64,000 bases of DNA from assembly GCA_000517565.1 (NCBI GenBank), contig CP007051.1, positions 519,039-583,038 of the forward strand. Reading direction: 5' to 3'. Position numbers and translations under genes: made by a program. Origin of the DNA: Desulfurella acetivorans A63 (GTDB taxonomy: Bacteria > Campylobacterota_A > Desulfurellia > Desulfurellales > Desulfurellaceae). Below the pieces are notes generated by a model. That model had not been told where the DNA came from. It did not search any database and worked only from the letters and a program-made list of their open reading frames with translations. Shown in pieces: positions 10,652-19,257 of this stretch. Positions within the stretch are counted from its first letter, which is position 1, and each line of letters opens with the position of its first letter.

Positions 10652-12574
10652 TTAAAATTTTAAAGATAGTGTAGTGTAAAAAGACCTTGGTGGCGTTGCA
10701 TAACCGTAACCCCATGAAGCATAATAAAACCTGTTAAATATATTTTGAGCGTAAAGGCCAATTTTTGCGTTATTGTTTATTTTGTAAGATAGATTGGCAT
10801 TAAATACTGTGTATCTTCCAATTTGATGACCAGAATTATCATACATAGTGCTTATGTATTGGCCATTAAGTTGAGCATAGATTCTGTCATAATTAAATGA
10901 AAGTGCACCTGATGTGCTATTGTATGGAATGTTGCTTGTCTGACCAAATGGACCATCTGATTGAGTATATGTATCAGAAAGCGATAATTCTAAGTATTTA
11001 ATTGGTTTGTAAGTTAGAGTTGATTCTACGCCTTTTGATATGGTTTTACTAATGTTTATTGGTATAAAATACTGAGATCCTCCAATTAAAGAAGCATATT
11101 TTGTATCTATTAGGTTATCAATTTTTGACCAGAAAAATGAGCTTGATATCTGAAGTTTATCGCCGAAATTTTGAATAAAGCCTATATCAAATGTTTTGGA
11201 TTTTTCTGGCTGAAGGTTGGGGTTTCCTTTTAAGTAACCAAATCTAAATGGTGCTCCATTAGCATATAAGTCAAACATGCTTGGCGCAACAAAACCAGTA
11301 CCCCAGTTTGCTTTAAATATAGTATTTGTTGGTTCAAAGTAATAGTTTGCCCCAAGCTTATAAGTAAAGGTGTTGCCAAATGTTTGATAGTGATCTTCGC
11401 GGGCACTTGCTTGCAAGTTTAGATTTTGTATGGTTTGTAAAACCTCTAAAAAGGTACCTGCATGTTCTCTTGATACATTAATTTGAGGTGTGTAATCGTA
11501 TATTGCCCTATCTTTGCCATAGTCTACACCAAGGACGATTTTTGTTGTGGGTGCAACATTGTAACTAAAATTAAGACTTGCACCATAAGTGCGGCCTTTC
11601 CACGGTGCGCTTGATGGCGAGTAGTAATAACTATTATTTTGCATGTAGTGAGTTTCAAAGTTTAATGTAGCTTTTTCAAATTTTTTCTCAACGTTTAGTT
11701 TTGTAAAATAATAATCAACTTCATGCCTTGATGATTGAGCTAATGGTGTGAGATTTGAAGGTGCGGAGTTATTGGGACAAACAGGATTGTCTTTGGAATA
11801 TTTGCATATATCAGTATAATTTGTACTTTTATATGAGTCTGTTATGAGGTTTGCACTTAGACCATCGCCAAAATCGTAACCTAAATTGCTATAAAATGAG
11901 TATTTGTGATAGCCATCTCTTTTGCCACCTTGCGAATATGTGTGTGTTTTATAATTATACGAGTAAGTTTGTGGTATTCCTGTTGTGTCATATGCAGAAC
12001 CTGCTACATAAAAATTGAACTTTTTAATCTCGCCAGAGAGTGCCAAATATTCTTTAGTTGTACCAAAAGAACCGTATGTTTGATTGTAGTCAATATGGGG
12101 CTTGCCTTTGCCTTTTTGGGTTATAATGTTTATAACACCGCTTGCTGCATTTGCACCCCAAAGACCACTTTGGGCACCTTGAAGTATTTCTATTCTATCA
12201 ATATTATCTGGCATAATTGGCCCAAGATTGAAATGTGGAAATGGATAATAGGGACTCATGATACTAACTCCATCCATCATAACTTTTGGGCTTACCGGAA
12301 TTCCTCTTATAAAAGCCATCGTTTCACCACCAATACCACCACCTTGTTCTACTGATACACCTGGTAATTGATTAAGCATATAACTTAAAAAGAGATTACC
12401 ATTATCTTCCATTTTTTGTTTAGTTAAAACCTGGATATAAGTAGGTGAATCTTCTATTTTTTGATTTACTTTCGATGCACTTACTACAATTGTATCTAAA
12501 TTTACTGCAAGGGCATTTTGAAATAAAGCAAGACAAAATACTGATGTTAAAATAAATTTTAACTTTAACTTCAT
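10652..12574 (-). CDS. TonB-dependent outer-membrane receptor (BtuB/siderophore-like)
   Basis: 640 residues. A signal peptide ends at ALA-VN, followed by a TonB-box-like DTIVVSASK, a plug domain (about 35-160, with FIRGIPVSPKVMMDGV and EILQGAQSGLWGANAASGVINI) and a C-terminal barrel ending in LSLKF. The plug motifs are the best conserved parts and resemble BtuB and FepA/CirA-like receptors. It lies 45 bases upstream of the second receptor and 9 bases after the ModA-like gene, so it is in the same operon. Two different receptors in one operon suggest two related ligands, or complexed and free forms of one ligand. Confidence 0.93.
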   Translation of the reverse strand: MKLKLKFILTSVFCLALFQNALAVNLDTIVVSASKVNQKIEDSPTYIQVLTKQKMEDNGNLFLSYMLNQLPGVSVEQGGGIGGETMAFIRGIPVSPKVMMDGVSIMSPYYPFPHFNLGPIMPDNIDRIEILQGAQSGLWGANAASGVINIITQKGKGKPHIDYNQTYGSFGTTKEYLALSGEIKKFNFYVAGSAYDTTGIPQTYSYNYKTHTYSQGGKRDGYHKYSFYSNLGYDFGDGLSANLITDSYKSTNYTDICKYSKDNPVCPNNSAPSNLTPLAQSSRHEVDYYFTKLNVEKKFEKATLNFETHYMQNNSYYYSPSSAPWKGRTYGASLNFSYNVAPTTKIVLGVDYGKDRAIYDYTPQINVSREHAGTFLEVLQTIQNLNLQASAREDHYQTFGNTFTYKLGANYYFEPTNTIFKANWGTGFVAPSMFDLYANGAPFRFGYLKGNPNLQPEKSKTFDIGFIQNFGDKLQISSSFFWSKIDNLIDTKYASLIGGSQYFIPINISKTISKGVESTLTYKPIKYLELSLSDTYTQSDGPFGQTSNIPYNSTSGALSFNYDRIYAQLNGQYISTMYDNSGHQIGRYTVFNANLSYKINNNAKIGLYAQNIFNRFYYASWGYGYATPPRSFYTTLSLKF

Positions 12575-12583
12575 ATACTCCTC

Positions 12584-13225
12584 CTAAAAACCAAAAGAAT
12601 TTAATATTTGTTTTGATCGTTTTGAATTTATTAAAAAATCAAAAAACTCCTGTGCTTTTTTGTTGTCTTTCGATAGTAAAACACATTTTTGAATAACTGG
12701 AAAATAGCTATTTTCTAATATTTTAAAGTTGTTATCTTTTAGTGTGCTTTTTACAAAAGAAACAGGCAAAAAAGCAACCTGGGCAATGTGCTCTAATACA
12801 AGTCTTGATACTTCAAATGGACTTTTACCAAACAGTAGATTGTTTTTTACTAAATCCATTAGTTTTGTATTTTCTAAATACTCAAAAGCCGCTTTACCGT
12901 AAGGCGCAATGTTTGGATCTGGAAGAGCTATTTTTGCAGTAGAAATCTCTGGTATTTTATTTTCAAAAGACCACAGGCAAAGTTTTCCTTTTGCATAAAC
13001 TTCACTTGTGCTTGCAAGATTCAAAGAAACTAAATCATCAGCACTTTTTTCATCGGCGCTTAAAAAAATATCGTACTTTTTTCCTTTTAAAATCTCTTGA
13101 TAGTATACATTACAGTTTTCTCCTATAGTTAATTCAAATGAAACCGATTTGTCTTCAAAATTATCTATAATTTCTTCTATAATGCCACTTAAGTTTGGTG
13201 CACATGCAATGCTAACAGTTTCCAT
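12584..13225 (-). CDS. ModA-like oxyanion-binding-fold protein lacking a signal peptide
   Basis: 213 residues. The sequence follows the molybdate-binding ModA pattern: a first beta-strand VSIACAPNLSGIIEEI, the block YDIFLSADEKSADDLV, then IALPDPNIAPYGKAA, which is very close to the conserved ADP..APAG.A stretch of ModA. The start METVSIACA begins directly with the mature domain, and a good GGGAGG ribosome site stands just before the ATG, so no signal peptide was missed. The canonical SG of the anion site is replaced by NCNVY. It should therefore be cytoplasmic, which is unusual for this fold. Within this operon it may buffer, sense or hand over molybdate, tungstate or a related ligand; this is inference. 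Confidence 0.75.
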   Translation of the reverse strand: METVSIACAPNLSGIIEEIIDNFEDKSVSFELTIGENCNVYYQEILKGKKYDIFLSADEKSADDLVSLNLASTSEVYAKGKLCLWSFENKIPEISTAKIALPDPNIAPYGKAAFEYLENTKLMDLVKNNLLFGKSPFEVSRLVLEHIAQVAFLPVSFVKSTLKDNNFKILENSYFPVIQKCVLLSKDNKKAQEFFDFLINSKRSKQILNSFGF

Positions 13226-13269
13226 AAAACCTCCCAGTGTATAAAAATTTATATAACGAATACAAAAAA

Positions 13270-14973
13270 TTACCCAATACCCGTATAAAATGATTTATTC
13301 AACGGTGTATATTTTTTGTTGTTAAATAAAAAATATTTACTTTCAATATTAAAATTGTAAATATGAGGGTAAGCGACATTGGCAATATACATTAATCCAA
13401 AAATCCATTCAACGCTACCAAAGTCCCACCCGAAAGGTAATTTATAAACTTTTTTATATTTTGTGGCATTAATATTAATATTATGATTTTGACAGTAATC
13501 AATAAAATCTTCAGTTTTGCATGAAATAAAACCTGAGATAAAAACGATATCTGGATTGTATGAGATAAGAGTTTCTTTGGATATATTTATACCAGGTTTT
13601 CCTTCTTTTTCTAATTTTAAAACTTCAAGGCCAACAAAACTTGTCAGTTTATTTTCAAATCTATGCGTATTTAGAGCAAAAATAGGAGTGCCCATTACAT
13701 AATAAGATTTTAATTTTTTATCAATTTTTTTGCGTTTTAGCTTAATATCATCTAAAATTTCTTTGTAAAAATCAATTAGTTTTTTTGGGTTTGCATTTGA
13801 AAGTTTTGCAAGCAGTTCGACTATATCAAAATAATTTTCAAGATTTGAATTTATGTCATCTTGCGTTTCATGAAAAAAATTAAGGAATGTTTTGTCTTTT
13901 AAAATTTCAGTAATAACACTGGCAATGGTTTTTTTATCTGTTACATTAAGTGCATTTAATATACCAATTACCATCTCAAGGGCTCTTGTGATCCTGTAGC
14001 CACCAAAAAATCCGTCCTCTTCATAATCTTTTTTCGATACATCACCTATTATGCAGTTGGGCTTTCCTTTTATTGATATGATATGTGCTCCCATTGGACC
14101 ATAAAAGCTGCGCTTAATGTCAAAATTATCTGAATTTGTATCTAAATACTTTGTACCAGGTGAGTTAAATAAATAAACATAATCTAAATGTTTTTTTAGT
14201 TCTTCTACCAAATTTTCAGATTCTTTAATTGATGGCTCAAGCTCACCCGAGGCTTTATCAAAAGGTATAAAACGCATAATTTGCAGTGGTATTTGCTTTG
14301 ATAGTTTAGATAAAAATTTTGCAACATTTATAAGTTCATTTTCAACTCCTTTTGAGTAAACAATAGAAACTTCAAAATATACATTGTTTTTGAATAGATA
14401 AACAATATTCCTATATACTGGTTTTGAATCTGGTGCTTTGCAAAACTTTCGGTAAGTTTCTTTAGTGTATCCTTTTAAGCCTACATTAACAAAATCCAGG
14501 TATTTGATTAATTTAAATAGTGATTCTTTTGTGTAGTAAAGATTTGTAGATATACCAAATAACAATTTGTTTTCTTTGGCAATTTTAGCTAGCTCAAGCA
14601 AGCTAAAATAGTGCATGGTAGGTTCGTTTATACCAAAGCTTATGCCTTTGCAATTTTCTTCAAGTGCTTTTTGTACAATTTCTTGTGCACTGAGTTTTTT
14701 AAAAGCATTTTTATATATATCAATGTATTTTACAAAAATATTAGATACACAACCTTCGCATTTAAAATTACAACCTACGCTTCCAATCTGCAAAAATTTG
14801 TGGTTTACAAAAAAATGCAACATTGGCTGTGTTTCTATTGAAATAGGATTTACAAATAAGTACGAATTCTTAAAACGTTCTGTGATTTGACCATTTATAT
14901 TTTGATACATACCGCATGATCCTATTTTTGAATTTTCAATATTGCACCTAAATTCACAGATGTAACATTTCAC
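13270..14973 (-). CDS. Radical SAM protein with C-terminal periplasmic-binding-protein-like lobe
   Basis: 567 residues. The N terminus is Cys-rich (C3, C6, C10, C20), similar to PflA/AmmeMemoRadiSam-type proteins. The radical SAM motif is CNFKCEGC (C68, C72, C75), and the SAM-domain pattern GISFGINEPTMHYF follows. From about residue 400 the sequence matches the C-terminal lobe of BtuF/FecB-type binding proteins, including NPDIVFISGF, KKVYKLPFG and SVEWIFGLMYIANVAYP, and it parallels the true binding protein of this same operon. There is no signal peptide, so both halves should be cytoplasmic. The chemistry is unknown; the fusion suggests that the imported ligand is bound and modified. Confidence 0.85.
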   Translation of the reverse strand: MKCYICEFRCNIENSKIGSCGMYQNINGQITERFKNSYLFVNPISIETQPMLHFFVNHKFLQIGSVGCNFKCEGCVSNIFVKYIDIYKNAFKKLSAQEIVQKALEENCKGISFGINEPTMHYFSLLELAKIAKENKLLFGISTNLYYTKESLFKLIKYLDFVNVGLKGYTKETYRKFCKAPDSKPVYRNIVYLFKNNVYFEVSIVYSKGVENELINVAKFLSKLSKQIPLQIMRFIPFDKASGELEPSIKESENLVEELKKHLDYVYLFNSPGTKYLDTNSDNFDIKRSFYGPMGAHIISIKGKPNCIIGDVSKKDYEEDGFFGGYRITRALEMVIGILNALNVTDKKTIASVITEILKDKTFLNFFHETQDDINSNLENYFDIVELLAKLSNANPKKLIDFYKEILDDIKLKRKKIDKKLKSYYVMGTPIFALNTHRFENKLTSFVGLEVLKLEKEGKPGINISKETLISYNPDIVFISGFISCKTEDFIDYCQNHNININATKYKKVYKLPFGWDFGSVEWIFGLMYIANVAYPHIYNFNIESKYFLFNNKKYTPLNKSFYTGIG

Positions 14974-14978
14974 AACTT

Positions 14979-15590
14979 TTACTCCTTTGTTATGATTATC
15001 CAGAAACCACTTTCATTATTTATGATTGAATAAGTTTTAATATTTGAGTTGTTCATTATATTTTTTATTACTTCAGGGTTAGTCTGTTTAAGGCGTTCTT
15101 TAACCTGGTTGTGCCAGTTTGGATTTTTCTTTGACATGATCTTAAATATTTTTTCTTTCAGGTCTTTATTACCAAAGCCACCACCAATGTATGTTATGCC
15201 ACCTTTTTTTAAAATTCTATAGATTTCTCTGAAGCCTTTATCTTTGTTTTCCCAAAAAAACATTGAACCCCTGCTTATAATTAAATCGGCAAAGTTACTG
15301 CTAAACGGCAGAGCTTCTACGTTTGAAACAATCGGCAAGATAGTTTTTTTGTTTTCTTTTTCGATGAATTGTTTTGCACTAAATGCCATATCAAACTCTA
15401 AGTCAACAGCAAAAATTTGAAAATTTCCAAAATTATATAGGTTTCTTGATAAAATAGCGCTTCCACAGCCAATTTCTACTACAGTGCCACTTTGTTTTTT
15501 AAATAGTTCAAATATGTTTTGGGCTATTTGTGGGTATATATCCTTAAAGACATTTTCTGCTATATCGACAAAGCTTGCATATTTACTCAT
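14979..15590 (-). CDS. Class I SAM-dependent methyltransferase
   Basis: 203 residues. Motif I VVEIGCGSAILSRNL (about 36-50), the acidic motif II FAVDLEFD, motif FADLIISRGSMFFW and the post-motif RILKKGG mark a UbiE/Methyltransf_11 fold. It starts inside the end of the ATPase gene (4-base overlap) and stops 5 bases before the radical SAM gene, so translation is probably coupled. The target is not known. Together with the radical SAM enzyme it suggests chemical processing of a ligand brought in by the ABC transporter. Confidence 0.88.
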   Translation of the reverse strand: MSKYASFVDIAENVFKDIYPQIAQNIFELFKKQSGTVVEIGCGSAILSRNLYNFGNFQIFAVDLEFDMAFSAKQFIEKENKKTILPIVSNVEALPFSSNFADLIISRGSMFFWENKDKGFREIYRILKKGGITYIGGGFGNKDLKEKIFKIMSKKNPNWHNQVKERLKQTNPEVIKNIMNNSNIKTYSIINNESGFWIIITKE

Positions 15591-16354
15591 ATAAACTCCA
15601 ATGGCGTAATGAATAGCTTGCCGTTGTTATTTATAACTGTAATTTTTGTTTCGTATAGCTCACTTAAATTTTGGGCATTCATTATAGATTTTACTGGACC
15701 AAATTTAAGCAAAGAGCCATTTTTTATCATTATTACAATATCAGAAATCCATGCAGCAAGGTTTGGATCGTGAAGCGTTATTATTGCTGTTAAATTGTGT
15801 TTTTTTATGAGATTTTTTATAAGATTTAATATAGCATATTGGTTTGAAAAATCTAAATGATTCGTTGGTTCATCAAAGAGCAAAATTTTAGCTTCTTGCG
15901 CAAGAGCTTGTGCTATTAAAACAAGCCTTTTTTGACCACCGCTTAATTGTGTAAAAGGCTTATTAATAAGGTTTTGCAAACCAACGAGTGATATTGCTTT
16001 TTTGGCAATCTTGATATCTTCTTTTGAAGGTTGGTTTAACATGCCTACATTATGGGCTCTTCCTGTTAAAACTATATCGAAAACGCTAAAAGAAAAAGAA
16101 ACTTCATTTTCCTGGGCGAGGTAGGCAATTTTTTTTGCAACATTTTTAATACTCAAATTTTCTAAATTTTCATTTTCTATTAAAACAGTACCTTTTTTTG
16201 GTTTTAATAATTTGTCCAATATTTTTAATAGTGTACTTTTACCAGAACCGTTTGGTCCAAGTATTGTACATATTGAAGATTCACTTATGCTAAAAGCTAT
16301 ATTTTTTAATATATCTACATCATAAGAGAAATTTAAATCTTTTGCTTCTATCAT
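15587..16354 (-). CDS. ABC transporter ATPase, FecE/BtuD/MolC family
   Basis: 255 residues. Walker A GPNGSGKST, Q-loop AYLAQEN, signature LSGGQKR, Walker B ILLFDEPTNHLD and the H-loop TLHD are all present and in normal order. The family energises import of siderophores, heme, vitamin B12 or, in the MolBCA case, molybdate/tungstate through FecCD-type permeases. It overlaps the permease gene by 4 bases upstream and the methyltransferase by 4 bases downstream. It is a complete and apparently active ATPase. Confidence 0.95.
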   Translation of the reverse strand: MIEAKDLNFSYDVDILKNIAFSISESSICTILGPNGSGKSTLLKILDKLLKPKKGTVLIENENLENLSIKNVAKKIAYLAQENEVSFSFSVFDIVLTGRAHNVGMLNQPSKEDIKIAKKAISLVGLQNLINKPFTQLSGGQKRLVLIAQALAQEAKILLFDEPTNHLDFSNQYAILNLIKNLIKKHNLTAIITLHDPNLAAWISDIVIMIKNGSLLKFGPVKSIMNAQNLSELYETKITVINNNGKLFITPLEFI

Positions 16355-17313
16355 AGGCGTTTTTGTTTTTTATAAAGCCAAGCAAAAAATGGAGCACCCA
16401 AAAGCGATGTTAAAATTCCAACAGGTATTTCTCCAGAAATTAAACTGCGTGCTAGATCATCTATAATTACCATAAATATACCACCAACAAAAATGCTTGT
16501 GGGCATGACGTTTCTATTATCACTGCCAGAAATCAAGCGTGAAATGTGCGGTATAATAAGCCCAACCCAACCTATTATGCCAACAACAGCTACACTTGCT
16601 GCTGTTGTTAGGGTTGACAAAAGTATGATTATTTTTCTCAAATTTATTATATTTACACCTAAAGATTTTGCTTCATCATCGCCAAAAGCTGCAATATTTA
16701 ACTGCCATCTTAAAAGGTATAAAAAAACTACGCATATGCCAATTATAATAAATGCACCCCATGCGCTAAAGCTTACATTTGCAAAACTACCCATTAACCA
16801 GAAAACAATCTGGGGCAATTGGTTATTCGGATCAGCAAGATACTTTATAATACCCAAAAGTGCAGTAAAGAAAGAACCAACAATTATTCCCGATATTACA
16901 AGGTTTAATACAGGTAACTCTTGCTTTGATTTTGCAAGAAAAAATGCTATATAAACTGCTATTGTTCCAAACACAAAAGCAAAAATTTCAATAAAGTAAA
17001 AATGATTTAGCGTAAGTATAGCTAAAGCGGCGCCAAAAGCAGCACCGCCTGATACACCCAAAATGTCGGGCGAGACAAGGGGGTTTTTAAACATAGCCTG
17101 ATATGCACTTCCAGCTGCGCTAAGCCCAGCACCGACAAAGTATGCAAATAACACTCTGGGCAATCTTATATCTAATACAATTGTTGAGTCAATTGATGCC
17201 TTAGGATTAAAAAAGCACTTAACCACATCAATGGGTGCAATTTTGTATGGTCCAACACCTAAAGATACAACAATAACAACAAATGATAAAACAATTAAAA
17301 TAGTGTTTTTCAA
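16351..17313 (-). CDS. FecCD-family ABC transporter permease
   Basis: 320 residues with about ten hydrophobic helices, as in BtuC/FhuB halves. Typical family motifs are DIRLPRVLFAYFVGAGLSAAGSAYQA, NPLVSPDILGVSGGAAFGA and the cytoplasmic coupling region SLGVNIINLR, followed by VGIIGWVGLIIPHISRL. It should form a homodimer in the inner membrane with two copies of the ATPase. It overlaps both neighbours by 4 bases. Confidence 0.95.
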   Translation of the reverse strand: MKNTILIVLSFVVIVVSLGVGPYKIAPIDVVKCFFNPKASIDSTIVLDIRLPRVLFAYFVGAGLSAAGSAYQAMFKNPLVSPDILGVSGGAAFGAALAILTLNHFYFIEIFAFVFGTIAVYIAFFLAKSKQELPVLNLVISGIIVGSFFTALLGIIKYLADPNNQLPQIVFWLMGSFANVSFSAWGAFIIIGICVVFLYLLRWQLNIAAFGDDEAKSLGVNIINLRKIIILLSTLTTAASVAVVGIIGWVGLIIPHISRLISGSDNRNVMPTSIFVGGIFMVIIDDLARSLISGEIPVGILTSLLGAPFFAWLYKKQKRL

Positions 17314-18344
17314 TTTTTTAGTCCTATAATGTGAATTTCATCGGGGTTTATATTCCAGAAAGTTTTATAATAATAATCTGCTTGTGATTTGAGGTTAAGA
17401 GATTTAAAACGTTGTGGATGCAAAAGTTTTGCGCACCAGAGAAGACCAAGAGGTGCTTTTTCTGGAGCAAACCAGTTTGAGTAGAGACTTCCACCATCCT
17501 GCGGTACCAAATACACTCTTTTGTGAATGATAGCAGCTACATAGCGTAAATCTTTGTCGGCGTATATGTTTTGAATTGTTTTTTTATTTCCACTGCCAAG
17601 TAGTATAAAGTCTGGTTGCCACTTCAGGATATCTTCTTTTGATATTTGGCCAAATTTACCCTTTACATTTCTAGATACACTTATACCACCAGCTTTTTGT
17701 ATAATATCATTAACTAGTGTATCAAATTGTCCACCTGAGGTTAGTTTGTTGCCTTTAGGCCCTTGATAACTCAAATATAATACTTTTGGTTTTTCTTTTA
17801 TACCATTTAGATGACTTTCTGCATATTCTACTGTATGTTTATAATAGGAAATTAACTTTTGGGCATCTTTAACATGATTTGTAGCCTCACCTAGACTATT
17901 TATGCTTTGATACAAGTCGTTTAAATTTCCAAAGCAAGCGCTAAAGCCAATAACAGGTATGCCCAATTTTTCAAATTGTTCGTTGTCTGCTTGCATATTT
18001 ATATTAACAATAAAACCAGGTTTTAGAGCAACTATTTTTTCAATGCTTGGACCAAAAGGATAACCAACGTCAGCAACTTTTTTCAAAAAATCTGGCATTT
18101 TCTTTAAAATAAGTTGACCACTAAAATAAGGCACAGCATTTCTACCCATGCCTGGATACCCTACAAGATCATCTGAAGCATTAATCATAAAAACAAAAGG
18201 TAAAGCCTGTGGAAAAAGCACAACAAAACGATCTGGATTTTTAATTTCAATTTTCTTCCCAAAATTGTATACTGTAATTGTTTTAGACCAGGCACTTGGC
18301 AAAAAAACCAACAGGGCAAATAAAACTACAAAAATTTTTTTCAT
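17310..18344 (-). CDS. ABC transporter substrate-binding protein (BtuF/FecB/TroA-like)
   Basis: 344 residues. A cleavable signal peptide (MKKIFVVLFALLVFLPSAWS) has no lipobox Cys. The N-terminal lobe has PFGPSIEKIVALKPGFIVN and the C-terminal lobe has WQPDFILLGSG and KRVYLVPQDGG, the usual class III binding-protein pattern with a long linking helix. It is the first gene of the operon and lies directly behind the promoter at 18366-18394, with AAGGGGG before the ATG. Ligand: a metal chelate, corrinoid or oxyanion. Similar proteins serve all three, so it cannot be settled here. Confidence 0.93.
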   Translation of the reverse strand: MKKIFVVLFALLVFLPSAWSKTITVYNFGKKIEIKNPDRFVVLFPQALPFVFMINASDDLVGYPGMGRNAVPYFSGQLILKKMPDFLKKVADVGYPFGPSIEKIVALKPGFIVNINMQADNEQFEKLGIPVIGFSACFGNLNDLYQSINSLGEATNHVKDAQKLISYYKHTVEYAESHLNGIKEKPKVLYLSYQGPKGNKLTSGGQFDTLVNDIIQKAGGISVSRNVKGKFGQISKEDILKWQPDFILLGSGNKKTIQNIYADKDLRYVAAIIHKRVYLVPQDGGSLYSNWFAPEKAPLGLLWCAKLLHPQRFKSLNLKSQADYYYKTFWNINPDEIHIIGLKN

Positions 18345-18365
18345 TTTTCCCCCTTGTTTTAGCGA

Positions 18366-18394
18366 AGTATATATAAATACATATCGATTGTCAA
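18366..18394 (-). promoter_or_regulatory. Sigma70-type promoter of the uptake operon
   Basis: Read on the minus strand: TTGACA (-35, 18394-18389), 17 bases, then TATACT (-10, 18371-18366). The start codon of the binding-protein gene lies 22 bases further on, so the leader is short. No Fur box or riboswitch-like fold was recognised in the short leader; I did not find an obvious operator. Confidence 0.8.
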
Positions 18395-18456
18395 GAAAGA
18401 TTTTTACTCAAAAGATTTGAAATTTTTTGCTTGATTTTTAAGCTGAATTTTATAAC

Positions 18457-18485
18457 TTATCATAAGATAGCTGGATAATTATACT
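18457..18485 (+). promoter_or_regulatory. Putative promoter of the cas operon
   Basis: TTATCA (18457-18462), 17 bases, TATACT (18480-18485). The -35 matches consensus at four of six positions, so this is a moderate prediction. A transcript starting near 18492 would fit a cas6 start at 18526 and would rule out the upstream in-frame GTG at 18490. The block just upstream (18391-18430) is the part that recurs after the CRISPR array. Confidence 0.5.
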
Positions 18486-18525
18486 TTAAGTGAAATTGCA
18501 AATTGTTTTTAAAAAGGAGGCTTAC

Positions 18526-19257
18526 TTGGTAGTTAAATTTAGAATAAAGTTGCTAGATTGTACTAAAATAACAACAAATTATCGCAAAAATTTTGTTTCT
18601 TTAATTAAAGAGGCTTTTAATCGAAGCGGAAATGAAAAACTAAAAAATTTAAACACCATTACAAAACAAAAGCCGTTTACTTTTTCAGTTAAATTTTCTG
18701 TAAAAAATTCTAATGATAATCAATTAGAGCTTGAAAATAGCGTATTTGATTTTTATTTTTCAACAAACGATTATTTGATTTTGATGTCGGTTTATAATTT
18801 TATAATTAGTCATTTAAATGACTACAATATTTTTGCAAATTGCAAGAATATTTTAGTTAAAGTAATGCTACTAAATAAGCCAACAATTGACAAAGATTCT
18901 GTTGTATTTAAAACTTTAAGTCCAATAGTTGTGCGCGATATGATAAATAAAAATGGCGATAGAACATTAAAATTTAGTGATGAAGGTTTTATATATAACT
19001 TAAAACTTTCAATAAAAAGCCAGATAAAGGCTTTTATGTGCCAAGATGTTGATCAAAACAGTATTGGTATAAAGGTTTTAAAAATGAAAACAGATAATAT
19101 AAATAGTTTTGGTAACAATAAAAACTCTTATGGTTTGTATGCAAATAGTGGATTGCTTGAGTTAAATTTAAAGTCCGAATATTTACAGCTTTTGTATGAC
19201 ATAGGTGTTGGTGCAAAAAGAAGCCAGGGTTTTGGCATGTTGGAGAAAATATTATGA
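18526..19257 (+). CDS. cas6: CRISPR pre-crRNA endoribonuclease Cas6
   Basis: 244 residues if it starts at the TTG at 18526, five bases after AAGGAGG (18514-18520); a GTG 12 codons upstream has no such site and puts the ribosome site inside the coding region. It ends with the Gly-rich Cas6 signature GVGAKRSQGFGMLE, and the middle has the SPIVVRD block typical of RAMP Cas6. It would cut the repeat transcript to leave an 8-base 5' handle; the repeats here end in ATTTAAAG, matching that length. It overlaps cas8b by 4 bases. Confidence 0.92.
   Translation: MVVKFRIKLLDCTKITTNYRKNFVSLIKEAFNRSGNEKLKNLNTITKQKPFTFSVKFSVKNSNDNQLELENSVFDFYFSTNDYLILMSVYNFIISHLNDYNIFANCKNILVKVMLLNKPTIDKDSVVFKTLSPIVVRDMINKNGDRTLKFSDEGFIYNLKLSIKSQIKAFMCQDVDQNSIGIKVLKMKTDNINSFGNNKNSYGLYANSGLLELNLKSEYLQLLYDIGVGAKRSQGFGMLEKIL

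Noticed and set aside
11906-12355. 149-residue frame on the plus strand within the TonB receptor gene
   Set aside because: It is a shadow of a clearly coding strand, with a Cys- and Ile-rich composition and no family resemblance.
18490-18525. cas6 start at GTG 18490
   Set aside because: The ribosome site AAGGAGG would then lie inside the coding region; TTG at 18526 is correctly spaced.
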